Notes: generated by a model from the letters alone, not told the origin. A DNA stretch of 64,000 bases from Sinohyriopsis cumingii (GCA_028554795.2 CM068832.1:83202049-83266048); one strand, 5' to 3'; counted from the stretch's first letter, positions 38,743 to 52,372 are shown. Program-made: numbers and translations.

Positions 38743-39973
38743 ACAAGGCACACTCTAAACCTATTCATTAGGGCTAAGATCGCTTCAAGGTATTCCCCGG
38801 CGGTACTTTATGTCCAGCTGCATCATTGGCGTATTCTGACTTCAACAAAAAAGCCTTATTACTTTTATTCAATTTACATCAACTTGGTCATGTAGATACA
38901 TTTGCCGATCTTTAATGAAATCTGTACTCTTGACATATATTTTAATACTAATATAATTTAACCAAAGCGCATCCATTTCTGATGACCGGGTGCTCTTCAA
39001 CTTAGTCGAAACAAAACTGTAAACCGAAAATATTGATTGCTATAGACTTTTACAATAACACCCAATTACACAACTGGGTCAACACAATATGACGTCGGCT
39101 CTAAACTTTACAAATGCAGGGTGGACCAGATGTTTCCCTGTGCAAATTTGACTCTGACTATTGACAGATTGCTGAAATTAACAGAACCAACTTTTTGTTT
39201 GACCAGTCTGGTTCATTGTTTAGATTAAATAGAAGAAATTTATTTAAAATATTTCTGTTTTTGAAATAGACAGAAAAAATAGGAATTGTTTTTCTGTATT
39301 GATGAAAAATTAAAAGTTTACTATCAGTTATAAACTATCGACTTTCTACATAGATTTAGAGTTGAGAAAAACAGTAGATTGGTAACATCTACTGATTTTA
39401 TAGATAACGCAGAGAAGGTAATTATATGAATACTGAAAAACTACTAACCATGATTAACTTCACTGAGTTTAGCAGCACGCAATTCTTTGTCAAGCGTCTC
39501 TTATTCGATGAGATTAAATTGACCGTTAAATTAAAAAAACAACCATATCTCATTTTGTATATTTAAAAAAAGAGTAGCAGAATTTGAGTTGAGATGCACT
39601 AAATTGGAGGAGTTTCTTGAGTCCAGGGCTTGTTCTTGGTAAAATCAAATACAGGTTTTAATAACGCTTTGGTGCAGTCCATTCCATGATGTTGAACACG
39701 TACGATGCAAAATATACATTTCTAATGAAGAGCCACGCGGTGTCAACCTAAGAATTTGATATCAACGTGACTAGTACATAGGATTTACGGGTATTCAGTT
39801 AAATAAAAATTGAATCCTGCTTGTGCGATTCCAAGACAGATTTAATATGAGAAAAGATACGTTAACGCACATTGGAAATTGTTTGCAAAACGTTGGTGTA
39901 TGTACTTGTTTCCTGTGCTATGGAGCACGAACTAACTTGTCATGAAGTATTTTTAGGCATAAAATTATATGTA

Positions 39974-39978
<5 letters not shown>
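38743..39978. other. Intron DNA, nothing recognised
   Basis: AT-rich sequence with no recognised exon or repeat family. Confidence 0.5.

Positions 39979-40066
<88 letters not shown>
39979..40066. repeat. (AT)n microsatellite
   Basis: Uninterrupted AT array of about 44 units; a short TGTC/TATG-rich region follows near 40180-40240. Confidence 0.98.
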
Positions 40067-40068
<2 letters not shown>

Positions 40069-40394
40069 GTGTGTCTGTGTGTATTCGAATACTCTAATTG
40101 TAATGGACAAATTCAACTTATCTCTCAAACAGCTCGTTATTCAACCGTGCATTTATTCCTGTTTATGTCTCTGTATGTGCATATGTCTGTCTGTATGCTG
40201 TATGCTGTCTGTCTGTATGTATGTATGCACGCATGTATGTATTCATTGTATGTCTAAGTGTAAAATGTATATTTTCATGTGTGTGTTCGTGTCGATTTAT
40301 ATTCTTGTATGTATCAAAAAAGTTCTGACCTTTGTTACTGTCTTTGGGTAATTGCTACTTCTTTCATTCCTACTTTGTTTCATCATATACTCAG

Positions 40395-40485
40395 CAATAT
40401 GGCCCATTCTTGGAGGTGCAGTTGGTGCTTTTGTCGTATTGGTCGTTGTCGTCATCATCATCATCATTATTGTGAGACGACGCAG
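40395..40485 (+). CDS. Exon f: transmembrane segment
   Basis: This 91-base exon enters in phase 1 and leaves in phase 2, with acceptor TATACTCAG and donor GTAAGA. It encodes IWPILGGAVGAFVVLVVV followed by a run of Ile and Val, about 24 hydrophobic residues in all, then Arg-Arg-Arg completed by a fourth Arg across the splice. This is a type I membrane anchor with a basic stop-transfer sequence. The Gly-Gly-Ala-Val-Gly-Ala start is typical of receptor spans. Phase 2 matches the tail exon at 45986. Confidence 0.9.
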
Positions 40486-43400
40486 GTAAGATAACATTCT
40501 TTGTAAGTCGAATATAATACATAGATGTTTGACCACACGCCATTATATCTTTTAAATGTTTTAGCAAACCAACCCACTACGCAACACACACAAAAACAAA
40601 ATGTATAAAAAGGAAACAAGTTCATTGTATGTTGTCCTGGTACACCCTACACCTTTTGTCTAACACCAAAACCAAAAATAATGCACAATACATAATATTG
40701 TGTTTACAGTAAATCCTAAGTTACACATGCACCAATCACACAATTTAGAACTTTAGCGAAGATGCAACCCTAAAACATATAGTGTGGTTTTGTTCTGTAA
40801 ATTCCAATGTCCACCATTTTCTCTCTTACATCTAAAGAAAAGTGTGTCATCCAACCTTATATCATTTAAATATTTGGAAAAAGCTATCACTCGGTCTTTC
40901 AGCGTTATTTATTTCCGCTTTTGAATATTTTAAGGCACCATTCGTCTGTTGCTTATTGCCAAACAGCAACACTTTATTCCCATAAAACAAGAAAGAACAG
41001 TGAGCTAATCTCCCTCTTAAAATCCATTTATGTAATATTATCATAACCCAATCACCACAATTTACAATTCAACCGGTATGACGAGAGTAATGACAAAATA
41101 TGTGAAATATTATGTTCGATAACTGCGTGTCACTTACTACAGTGAAAGCACCTGATTCTAGAGATTATATTCATTCTTAAGTTTTATATACATTACAACG
41201 CAAAATAAATGAAACTTCTTATGCGTAAACGAAGAAGGAACATATTTGCAGTTGAAAGTAATACAACCACCTGCAAGTGAAAAATGAGAGATCGGAACCA
41301 CCTAGCTGGAAAACACCAAAAACATGCATATTCCAACTTTGTTTCATTATTTGCATGATCACATTATTATATTTGAAAAACTGAGTAAAAACTGTCCATA
41401 TAAAAAATGAATAATATCTGGTAATGGTAAAACATGTATCTAAAATATAAAATAACGATAAAAATAACGATAATAGCTTATTTTTATTACTGCTATTTAA
41501 ATACAGAGTAATCAAGCCTTGTTCTTGTAATCTTTCTCATAAAGAATACATTGAATGTATCAGATATTTGATTCATATCATGGTTGCTTCTTGCCCCTTC
41601 ATCGGATTAATTAGGAAACAAAAGTGAATGAATAACATGATCATCTGAAAGCGACTGCTTATGGGTCATGTTCTGGAAACCTACGTTATTATCGTACTTG
41701 CCAATGCTATCAACCAATCAGATGAAATCTTATATCTTCGCCTTTGGATACTGAGCAGTGTGGATGAAGAACCTGAATCTGTATCTCATGATCTGATTCT
41801 TTTTTATATTTATAAAAGCTGCATTTCCATTAAGTAATTCAAAGCTGACAGAACATGAACCTTAAGCGGTCGTCGTCAGGTCTTTACTTACAGCGGAGAT
41901 ATGATTTTAATCAGATTATGGATAATAACTTTCCTTGAATGAAACACCATTAGTGGTACTACGAATAATGCTGCTGATGTTGTCATTTTATGCATTTTTA
42001 ATATATTTTGCATACAGTCTACAATATCAAAGTGAAATGTTAGAACATCAGGATTAGAATTACAACTTTTCTAACTGAAAGAATGGTTATGTTTTCTAAA
42101 TAAAACATGTTGAATTATTATATTATATGACGTTGCGTCGACAGTTCTTATTCATGCACAGTCACTTATGTGACCTCAACTCTAATAGAAATTCAAATCA
42201 TGTGAATTGGGACTTTATTCCCCGAATGCTGGTGGCGCATTGACAGGTACGTAGTGGCTGTCGTCTTAGGTAAAATCAGAGCATTTAATATTCCCAAACT
42301 ACTAGAGAAATTTAAGACATCTATTGTAGTTGAAATCAAATAGGAATATAGGTCTCGGTTGTTCAGCATAAAATTTATTTACTTTTTATTTTCAAATTTG
42401 TTTCCATGGTAGTCTTACTTGTTTTCATTTGCATCAACTTTACCGATTGTTGTATACCTAATACCATATTTTATTCAGAACCACGTAAAATTATTTTTTT
42501 GTCATTTATTAGATGACGTTTGAGTTCAGATATAAGAGCTGTACATAAACAATAAAAAGTCTTTATATAATTTCCATATGTACAGTGATTGTGATCATTT
42601 AAAATAACGTTGTAACCTTCTACAAAATATGTTCTCAACTTAATTACTTAAAACCATGCCACAAATCAGGTAAGCAAAACCTCTCCCCTCAATCGCTAAC
42701 ACAAATCAGACACACACTTTAAATTAGACAATACCATAACGAGGTTGACATATACAAGTTTCTCGAATTTATGTATATTTCATATGTTTTGTTTTCATTG
42801 CATTCCGATTGTTTTCCGTTAAATGCTTGCTAGTCATTCACTTGCGCTCATGTTTTAATTCTTCATCTACATGCAAGTGTGTTTTGCTACTAATACCATG
42901 ATCTTTATTTCAATCCCTTCTGTCTTTCCAACTACAGCTTTCTCTCTTATACTCTTTAATTTTTTGTTGTTTTAAATCCGTTTTAATGATGAAAAATATC
43001 TTAATACGTCAATGATTTGACGATCCTATTAACACTAAAGATCACTTTAATAACATATTAAAGCAACATACAAAATGAAAGTCCTGTTACAGAAATAACC
43101 GCTGCATCCAATAAGGGATCTCAAACTAAACTCCTCAATAAACAATGATCAGGTAAATATATAGCTCCTTTATAAGTTGAAAATAACTGGTTGTGGTCAT
43201 TCAATGGGGCAAAGAGGAAATGCATGGCATGCACTAATCTAGAATCCTATAAAAACAGCATGCTAATCAGATAGCTAAGGATACTGGGCAAACAGCGAAG
43301 TATACTACGCAAGTTATGGAGGAAACAAAAATGAAATTACATAAAAGAGAATCCATTACAATCAGGCGACCGGTATAAATGTATGATGAAAAAATATTCT

Positions 43401-45985
43401 TTAATTATACAATATGTTTAGGTAATGATGTAAGTAACGAAGGCTTTATTTTAAAACTGAAATTGTATAGATGAGCAATATCTGGAAAGAGGTTATTATA
43501 GAAGACGTCTGATAATTAAGAGGGTTAATGTGCAATTTGTGGATTTAAAAATTGATTCAGTGTAGTCATATTAAAAAAATTACGACGACACTTGAAGACA
43601 AAACAGCACAATAATAATGTAAAACAATTCAAATGGATGGATATTTAATAGTTTTAACAGATAGCAAATACTAAAGTTTAGTCTGACGTTAACACAGTTA
43701 TTATTAGCTAAATGTTAAGCAATTGTTTGAAGAAATGTATGCACCACTTGGTCCTGTGTTAGCAGTTATTCGTATGATAACAGCAGTTATTGATCTAACA
43801 TGATGAAATGGATAATATTGTCAGTGGGGTTGTGGTGTTGATTCATTCACTGGTAAATTAAAAACGGCATAAATTTTACAGATTGTTAATCTACACATTC
43901 CATATATTGAAATGTTTTAATGCAAAGCATTGCAACGTTAGCATCAAATTAATTTTCGACAACTTGCTTACGCTAACTTGAAGAGTATATTACTAGTAAC
44001 TTGATTCTGTAATGGAGCACCCAAGCTACATTTTAGATCAATCCGTTTACGATATGTTATCCTAAATATTCCTTCGTCTTTTAGTCCATTGCTCTCTGTC
44101 ACAAGGGAATATGTACATCACATATCTCCGGTCATTATAAGAAGGAATAGTGAAATTAGCAAAAATTACTTGATATCTATGTTGCTTCTTCTTGCATTTA
44201 AAGATCGATCGCAAATAGTGTTTTGTCCATTCGGATAACAGGTAGATGTGACATTTATATATTGATTTTAATTCATGTGTACTTACTTCTGTTAAATACC
44301 AATAGTACTTTCCACATTTTGAAGCTAACATCCGTTCTTTCCAGTTGAAATGAAATAGCCATAATTTGATATCAAGTTGTGCTCACTATAGATTAATTAA
44401 AATTAATTATAGCATTTAAACGTGTGTTTGTCTACAATCTGTATGGGCCGTATTTATCTCTTTAATTCAATTGATATATCGACATGTTGAACGTTTGTTA
44501 CTTACACTGCTTAAAAGTGTTTAAAATCTCATGTCCATCATCTATTAAATGATCAAGTTTGCAGCGTGTGATATTCGCAAAATACATATAGGTAATTGAT
44601 TAGTTATCTCAATTGCTGGATAGTTGCTGTTTGACAAGTTCATCAAATGTTAAGAATTCATAGCATTACAAGAAAAATGTCTTTTGAGGAACATGCGGCT
44701 TCGTCGATGGGCTCAATAATTGTTTCATCTCTAATAAATTCTTAATTTTAGTTTTGATTTGTTTACATCATATAATATAATTTCTGACTTCATATTTAAG
44801 TTTGTATCTACAATTAATATGTTTGGTCATCTGAACAGTGCTTTTGAAATATTAGAAAGAAGGGTGGATGCCATAATGTACTTTTTTAAAATAAACATTT
44901 TTAATCGCATTGGGTTTGTCATAGGCGCTAGAAAACAAAGTAAGTGAGGTGTCCATTTATTTAGATAAAAACCACGGTGGTTAGTGCCTTTATCTTTGAC
45001 AGTAAAGGTACGATAACATTAATTTTAAAAGGTAAGGAAGGTTGTGTTGAATCGTTAAAAAAAATAAAAAGTGTGAGAAGATTTGGAAGGCCGGAACAAA
45101 GGTCTTATCGGATTCGTTTGGAAATCATCAACGCAAGAATTTTGATAAGTCAAATTATGTACAAGTCTCGTGCAATATTGCTTGATAAGAAAATTAAAGC
45201 TTCCCTATCTCCTATATGAATTTAAGCTAATACGATAAACGTGTTATCTTTTAGTCATAAGTATGCAAAATTCCTCTCTCAGATCAATGCATTTCAGTTT
45301 TGGGAAACCCAAGTTTTGTGAATCAGATGGACTAGTTAGTCATGAACGCGGATGTTGAGGAAATACATTCACTTTACCCAGGTTTTAACTTGCACTTTGT
45401 TTATGTATCGATCAAGTTTGTTTACAGTTTTAAGGTAAATACGGTAAATACGTGTTTAGTGAGGGATATCTAGTAGTGACATTTTGATGCCATTGGCACG
45501 TTGGATACACATATTGTTGCCAATGCTAGTGTTAATGATGGATTATCTGTGTACTGTCACAAGTTATGGCTGACGAGCAACTTAGTGGAAACAAACTATT
45601 GATTTACATGGAATATTGCTCCACTGCTATATGGACTCTGTGGAATTCCCTTTTCTATATTCCCTTTACCATACAGTTATAAAAAAACGAGATAAATAAT
45701 TTGTAATGATTCGTTATTTGTGAAAGATAAGCAATCATCACACGCTTTTATGTCAATTTCCACATCGATTAAAATGGAACTGCAGTTTTAAAAGAAACAG
45801 CCACGATTGAACGCTATTTCATCAAACAATCGAGAAAAAAGAAAATTTAACAGCTAACTGAATTTTTTCCCTGTATCTATTTCACAATAGATATGTATGA
45901 TTTACGTCCGCTGAATTAACATCTTAACGTGTATTTCGTGTGTTTGAATCTTGTCTAGGTAACAAAACCATTTACATTTTTATAG
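40486..45985. other. 5.5-kb intron between membrane and tail exons
   Basis: AT-rich. Open frames at 41219-41515 (minus), 44062-44331 (minus), 44759-44947 and 44977-45219 (plus) have no recognisable domain or splice context that fits the phase-2 junction. I see no further gene. Confidence 0.5.
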
Positions 45986-46514
45986 GATGAAGAAAGGTCA
46001 CGATGCTGTCTTAAATTCTACTACTAATAATTCATCACCCGACAGAGTTCTATCTCAGAAAAATCTTTCATATGACACTGTTATTGGAGAGAGTTTTGCA
46101 TTGGAGAGGCCAATCGCAGAAGGATCAGTAATATATGCTCAGCCCCACAAGGTCAGCAAACAAAGTCGGAACGTAATGGACAGTAAGTTTACTATAGAAC
46201 AAGTGACCGATGATGAGGAAAATCATGGGTTATACAGCAAAGTAGAGAAGGAACAGAAGACTCACCGCATATCTAGCACCCTCATGTATTCGGGAAATGG
46301 AGAATCTTTGGAAAATGTGTATAACAAAGCTAATTTTCACCAGGAGCAAACGAAGAATATGTATGACAAGACAGATTTCCGTCTCAAAGTGCTGGAAACT
46401 GACACCAAAAATGATTATGATAAGGCAACGTTTCATCGTTTTGACAATTCAAGTTATGATACAAGCTACATTACTAATGCCACAGTTGATTCAACCTATG
46501 ACCACCTAAACTGA
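45986..46514 (+). CDS. Exon g: tyrosine-rich cytoplasmic tail, 3' terminal coding exon
   Basis: The acceptor TTTTTATAG is followed by a phase-2 start that completes an Arg codon; the frame then runs 175 codons to TGA. The tail is hydrophilic with ten tyrosines (counting from the Met after the junction: 29, 50, 83, 101, 112, 126, 144, 157, 161, 171). LSYDTV and the C-terminal STYDHL fit the ITIM pattern (Ser/Ile/Val/Leu-x-Tyr-x-x-Ile/Val/Leu). NVYNKANF, NMYDKTDF and NDYDKATF form a threefold repeat. Such a tail suggests phosphotyrosine signalling through SH2 proteins; this is inference. The exon could start translation by itself at 45987, but the joined model fits better. Confidence 0.88.
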
Positions 46515-46531
46515 ACAAGATGTTTTGTTCT

Positions 46532-46537
46532 AATAAA
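46532..46537 (+). terminator. Possible poly(A) signal, proximal
   Basis: AATAAA 17 bases after the stop codon of the tail exon. Very close to the stop, so the distal signals may be used instead. Confidence 0.3.
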
Positions 46538-46988
46538 AGAAATAGCTATACATACATACTTATAAATCATGTGTTATAAACTTACATTTATAATTAATTC
46601 ATATCAATTGATATATCTTGCACTTCTGTTGTAGTTCTGTGAACATGAAATAATTAAGTCGTTATAGTATGATGTGTCATTTCATGATTCTGTGTTACAA
46701 ACGGGATGTTTGACATCGTTCATTACCCTTTTATTTATCTCCTTAATTTGAAACAAATTTATATGATGGAATGAGTTATTTACAGCACCATTTTGGACAT
46801 TATTTTACTAGCCTTCTCTTGAGGATTGCGCATTATATTTTTGGGGGGTTAATTTGTAAGATGCGTCACTTTTGATGGGAGGTTAAATTGTATGAAGTTA
46901 CCATTCACCAAGTGTACCCACATAATGTTAAATTTATTAATTGTGTTGTACATAGTTTTCACTATTGAGCTTTCTTCATTTACTGGTA

Positions 46989-46994
46989 AATAAA
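46989..46994 (+). terminator. Likely poly(A) signal of the receptor gene
   Basis: AATAAA about 475 bases after the stop codon, within AT-rich 3' UTR-like DNA. A second AATAAA occurs at 47094-47099. Confidence 0.4.
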
Positions 46995-47099
46995 TGTATA
47001 CTAAAACATTTCTATGACAATTGCGGCATCTTCTTTAATTGGAAAACATGAACTCACCCGTCTTTGTAGTTACATTAAATGCTAGTACAATTCAATAAA

Positions 47100-48860
47100 C
47101 ACCCCATTGATGGTTACACACTATTCGTGCCAAGACAAAATACAGTTTGTACCTTTCTTTAAATAATCTTTATATATAGTAATAGTGTGTATAACCTGTT
47201 TAAGTTTACAAGAAAACAAACATTATCATTATTTGGAATATGTGATAATAGTTGTGGGAACATATTGAACAAACGAATTGAAGTAACAGAACTAAGTTTC
47301 ATTCACCTGTGACTATACTGGGCAAATTGTAATGTCCTTTGCATAGGATACGTCTTATGTCATTCAAATTGAATTGGTGTCAGGTGACAAATGAGTCTGA
47401 TACTGTATATATGTAAAGATCTGAAACAAACGTGCTTGTTCTGTCAATGGGTAAGATTAGTGACAAAAACAAGGTACCAATAATCGTTTCTAACAAATCA
47501 TTTTACTCCATGAACCTTTAGTTCCGGTTTGGATAAGCATGTATGATCTGGACTCACACATCTTAATAACAGTAACTTTCAAATCTGTGATTTTCAAATC
47601 GGATCATTTCTTTTTTAGTGATGACAAGTTAAATGTCACACACATTTGTTTTATAACACAATAAGGCAGTACATTTTGTGCGGTGCAGCACTAAGTCATA
47701 TAAGCAGCGGTCAAGACTTGGGGACTTATGTTCAATCTATAGCAAATAAGTAAACGTTGCAGTTGTGATATAGCTGCTGCGTTGGTGACGCAACATCGAG
47801 CACAATGGAGTAAATATTCTGGGAAAAAAGCATAAATGGCTCATTCCCGGACGTCAATATCATAATTGAAGGACTGGAATTCAAGGGAACTTCATTCTAT
47901 CAAAAACCCGAAACACTCGTAAATCGTATAGATGCTACATGTTAATGATATGATTTCACGTAGACAGCATCAAGCGATATCCGTGTGTGCCAACGTGTTG
48001 ATATAGACCTAATATGTCTGGAAACAATAGATCTTCAACGCAAAAATAAATGCAATCATTGCACTTAGATCTACAATATACATGCAATCTCAAATGGGTA
48101 ATGATTTAATATTGGACTTGCAAGATCTAGACATTATTAAATGTATTTCATAACTTATTCAACGAGTGTCATGCATATAATATTAATATTAAATCAGTAC
48201 CTAATTGAGATTCTTTCTAATACATACATTTATAATCGGTAGAAATTATTTAGATACAGGAAATAAGAACGAATAATTTCGGTCATTCATGCAGAGGTTG
48301 CACCTCTCAACTGTCGTGAGTTATAAATAGTCCCAAACTAAGTTGAACTAGTATTAAAATAGATTATACTTTTCTTATAACATATAAGTTAAATCTCAAG
48401 CGTCCGTCAGAATAAAAAGAAAATTTTACAGAGACCAAATCATTTTTCAACACATAATATCCTCCGAGAAAGATGTCGCATTGTTTGATGCAGCATCAAT
48501 TAGTGTGCAGTAGACAATCCATGTTTAAGGAACATAATGTCACGTTCATAACTAAACACTACAATGTTGCAATATTCGTGTGTAAAGAAGCCTTACTGGA
48601 TACAGAACTTCCTTTATTTACTGTAATGAATTTGTGATCGGATATATGCGTTTCTTGACTTGGAACAATAGACTACAGACTATGTAAACACATTTCGCTT
48701 TGTGTCGGATTCGCATTACATATTTACCCCCTAAATATGCATTGTTTGGATAAAGTTCTTTAAATGTGGGGAGCGGTTTATGTCTACATTCTTCTGTGAA
48801 CAGTGGTGAGTTTAATTGATTCTGTGTGTGTGCTTGTGTGTTGGATTGTAACTGAGCTTT
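47100..48860. other. 3' flank of the receptor gene, nothing recognised
   Basis: AT-rich sequence without a convincing open frame or repeat family. Confidence 0.5.
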
Positions 48861-48865
48861 AATAA

Positions 48866-49052
48866 TATTTCAGTCAGATTGTTATGATGTCTGCAGTGTG
48901 GCAGTTTATAATGTTCTCTAGCACTGGGACTGACATACAGTCTGATGTCCTACCCAGTCACATACCTTATTCTAACACCAGGCCAACCAGTCCTAACTCT
49001 AACCTCTTAATGCTGAGCGTCTAGCAAATGAGCTGTTAGAAAAATCTTTATT
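48866..49052 (-). mobile_element. SINE body, family B, copy 1 (head missing)
   Basis: Aligns with 55397-55600 and 62163-62360 through CTAGCACTGGG, ATGTCC(T/C)ACCCAG, CCAGTCCTAAC, AACCTCTTAATGCTGA and GAGCTGTTAG. The tRNA-like head seen in the 62-kb copy is absent, so this is a truncated copy on the minus strand. Confidence 0.85.
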
Positions 49053-49112
49053 TGCGTATGTAAGTTAGCATTTAAACTACCCTTGCATATTGGGTGGATT
49101 TAATGCTACAGG

Positions 49113-49440
49113 TTAATCGCCGTCCCCTCCGCCCCACCTCCCACAAACACTAATAACTGAGCAACTCCCGCAGTTTAAATTGTTTGCGTTGTTGTTGTTC
49201 TTTTTGTCTTCGGGTCTTAGCCATTTTTTAATGTGATATTTGTTATACATGATTATCTTTGTTGATACCATTATTTGTTCAGCTTGTTGATTAATATCTG
49301 CCCGAAATCGGTGCCACGCTCGTACAAGCTGAAATATAAACTTTGCGAATATATATTGACAATGGGAATTATAATGATGTGTCAATGCTAGTTCGAGGCA
49401 AGCTTGAGTGATCGCATTAGAACTTGAGAATGACATGTCG
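49113..49440 (-). other. Open frame of uncertain status
   Basis: A 107-codon minus-strand frame starting at 49436 contains VRAWHRFRADINQQAEQIM, then a basic segment and an Asn-rich, Gly-rich end. No family recognised. It lies between a SINE body and a LINE scrap, so it may be a transposon remnant. Confidence 0.25.
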
Positions 49441-49757
49441 TTGACTATACCACCATGGATGAAAACAACCAGAGATTGTTTCTACATGGATGGATTATAA
49501 TGCACCGTTTCATAAACCTAGAATACATTCCCCCTCAAATACGTTACATTAACATTAACTGAACTACGAGGAATACAATCTCGACTGTTACTCAACAAAG
49601 ATGCATTTGTCCGTTTAACTGTTATTGGGGGAGACGAGAACGATCGTTTCACACATTTTACAGTGACGTTGTTGGTTCGTTTCTATCTGAACGTTGTGCA
49701 AAGCATCAAGAGCTCACAATCACAGGAGACTTAAATATTCATCTAACAGAGCTTTGA
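49440..49757 (+). pseudogene. Non-LTR retrotransposon endonuclease scrap
   Basis: On the + strand the frame reads RSFHTFYSDVVGSFLSERC then KHQELTITGDLNIHLTEL, ending in a stop. The 'I-x-GD-L/F-NIH' block with a preceding Phe-Tyr-x-Asp helix is the conserved core of the APE-type endonuclease of CR1/L2/Jockey-like elements. Only this part is readable. It is on the opposite strand to the larger LINE at 50.3-53.7 kb and belongs to a different copy. Confidence 0.6.
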
Positions 49758-50291
49758 TGCAATTGTATGACAGTTGAATCAGTAACAATGGTAATTACAT
49801 GCAGCGGGTGTGCGTGTTGCATCATATCAAGTTGGGCTATCGAACATTTATGCACTGCGATTACATGATTAATATAAGAACTATGATGGATCCTCAATGT
49901 TACAAACATGAAAATGAGTACTTGAAGTAGAACAGCAGCTTCGTTACGCGTGAAATACAAACATGTGTGCGATTGTAAATGTGATGGGTGGGCATGGCGC
50001 TGCAGTAACCGTTGCCTTGAGTGTTGCTGTAATTGTAACCACGGCAAATTTTATTGGTGGATCAATCAGAATTGTTGTTGGAGTTGTATCGATAATAACC
50101 TGTCCTTCTGGTGGAGATGGTTTAATAAGTTTGATGCGACTGCATTGGTCAATACGCGTTATTCAGAACTTCAGTACGATTGGTAAATTGTACTCAGTGG
50201 ATATCTATCATCAAATGCGTGTAACGGTATTCCCACTTGATCTTATAAGATGATTGTGCAATAGATGCAATTTTGGTTATACCCGTTATTC

Positions 50292-50295
<4 letters not shown>
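49758..50295. other. Unassigned, overlapping open frames
   Basis: Frames on both strands overlap at 49739-50253. The + frame from 49963 is unusually Val/Ala/Ile-rich. No motif recognised. Confidence 0.3.
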
Positions 50296-50349
<54 letters not shown>

Positions 50350-50559
50350 TGACTTTGTATAGCGGCTAATCTTTAGAAGTTCTAAGCGCTTTACAGCATT
50401 AGACAAAACCTATACGATAAAAAAACATATATACTGATATGGCTACAAACACAAACACCATGAAACTAGAAAACATAGAAAAAACATGCTGAGAATATTT
50501 AAGGTTGGAACCATTATTACGTCTTTAAGTTTGTTCTTGCAGTCGAAATAAGTGAGGTT

Positions 50560-52369
50560 TGAGAGCACTCTTGAATGTGGTCGTTCTGTCTTTGTGTCTA
50601 AGTTCAGTGGGCAATTCACTCCACGTTGATGGTCCCTGGTATGCAAAAGAACGCTGTCCATATGACTTTGTCTTCATAGTGGGAATAATGAGCATACGAT
50701 TGTCAGAAGAGGAGCGTAAGTATCTTGCTGGCGTCTACACATGGGTGGGGTCGGATAGGTGTATTGGGCTAGAGTCCGTCAGTGAAACGTAGCAAAGAGA
50801 ACAAATATTGTGTTTGATTCTGGATTGAATGGATAGCCAGTGTAGGGTACAGAGCAGAGGGGATGCGTACTCTGATGGTGGTACTCTAAGTATGATCCGA
50901 GCAGCTGTGTTTTGAACTTTTTGAGGTTTCTGGAGCAGATATTGAGATGAACCAGACAGAGTTGAGTTACAATAGTCCAGTCTTGAAAGTACCAATGAAC
51001 ACACAAGAGTTTTAGTGGCATCAACTAAAAGATATTTGCGATTTGAGCTAATGCGTCTCAGCTCAAGATATACAGCCTTGTATATGTCCATGACACGTTG
51101 ATGCAATGTGAGAGTCCTCTCCAGAGTAACACGTATGTTTCGTACTCTGAATTTAATATTGATGTTGCTGATATCTATTGTTAAAGGTAAAGGATGTGAA
51201 TAAGAAAGTCTTTGTGTTGTGATCAGAATGGCTTCAGTTTTATCACCATTCATATGCAGCTTGTTAAATGCCATCCATGATTTCACATCAGAAATGCACC
51301 TCTCTACACCTTGGATGGTAGCATCAAGTTCAGTTGGGTGGCTAGATTTGTATATTTGGGTGTCATCGGCGTACAATTTATGAGACACTGATTGACGATC
51401 TATGACACCTGAGAGTGGCTGAGTGTACATAATGAAGAGAACAGGTCCAAGAACAGACCCCTGTGGAACACCACAACGTAGATCAACTGGGCTGGAGTGT
51501 ATTCCATTTGCATATACAATTTGTGTCCTGTTGACCAAGTAGGACTTGAACCACAGTAAGGCTGTATCATGAATGCCAAATACATGCTGGCGACGGTGAA
51601 GTAATATATCATGGTCTATTTTGTCAAATGCTGCATACAAATCAAGGAGGGCGAGGACTGTAATCTTTCCGTTACCCAACCCAGAGAGAATGTCATTAAC
51701 TACTTTTAGAAGAGTAGTTTCAGTACTGTGGCAAGGGCGATATGCAGAGTGTACATTGCTAAAAAGACTATTTGAATTTAGATGAGATAAAAGCTGGGAT
51801 AGAATAACCATTTCAAAGATTTATGTTATGAATGGGAGATTAGAAACTGGGTGGTAGGTCTTTAAATCGTTATGGTCTGGTGTTGGTTTCTTAAGCAGAG
51901 GCTTTGCAATGGCAGTTTTTAAAAATGATGGGAATTCTCCGGATGAGAGAGAGGTATTAATAACATCAGTTAGTGAAGGCAATACTAGATCTAAGCACTC
52001 AAGCAGCAATGATGTTGGAATTGGATCAAGTTCACATGACACTGGCGCACTCTTCATCAGGATTGTTTGTAGGAAATCCACAAAGACAGGTTCAAATGCT
52101 GCTAATGGTTGCCGCTCAAATTCTGTATCCCAACTGTATGGTGGCGACGAGTCAATTGAAATTGTGGTGTCAAGCTTATCTCGAATGGTTTGCATTTTGT
52201 CACGGAAGAAATTTGCAAACATGTCAGGAAGGTTGACTGGAGAGAAGGTAAATGGAAGTGGTGTTGATTTGTTCCTTGACATTAGCTTGTTAGGAATGAA
52301 TCTCGAAGAGCTCTTTGCAGCTAGAACTTTCCAAGATCTTAGTAGTATAGTGGGCTGATTTCGCTGCAT
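50560..52369 (-). pseudogene. Reverse transcriptase of the LINE, broken
   Basis: Piece one (52369-51821) holds the N-terminal fingers, with PTPDHNDLKTYHPVSNLPF, the conserved block before the palm. Piece two (51811-50735, 358 codons) holds LDLYAAFDKIDHDIL (catalytic Asp), GVPQGSVLGPVLFIMYT, and the active-site LYADDTQIY. A shifted frame near 50660-50560 carries the C-terminal block RSFAYQGPSTWSELPTELR. The enzyme would copy element RNA at the nicked target. At least two frame breaks occur. Confidence 0.93.
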
Positions 52370-52372
52370 GGA

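Noticed and set aside
38562-38768. Minus-strand ORF of repeated TNNYECTK units
   Set aside because: Pure translation of the 21-22 bp minisatellite.
42660-42680. Possible extra exon ending at a CAGGTAAG donor
   Set aside because: No matching acceptor with an open phase-2 to phase-2 frame was found upstream.
46230-46509. Alternative frames inside the tail exon
   Set aside because: Shadows of the 175-codon tyrosine-rich frame that joins in phase to the membrane exon.
49963-50253. Val/Ala/Ile-rich 96-codon ORF that might be a membrane protein
   Set aside because: No signal-peptide layout, no splice context, and the opposite strand is also open; composition alone is not enough.
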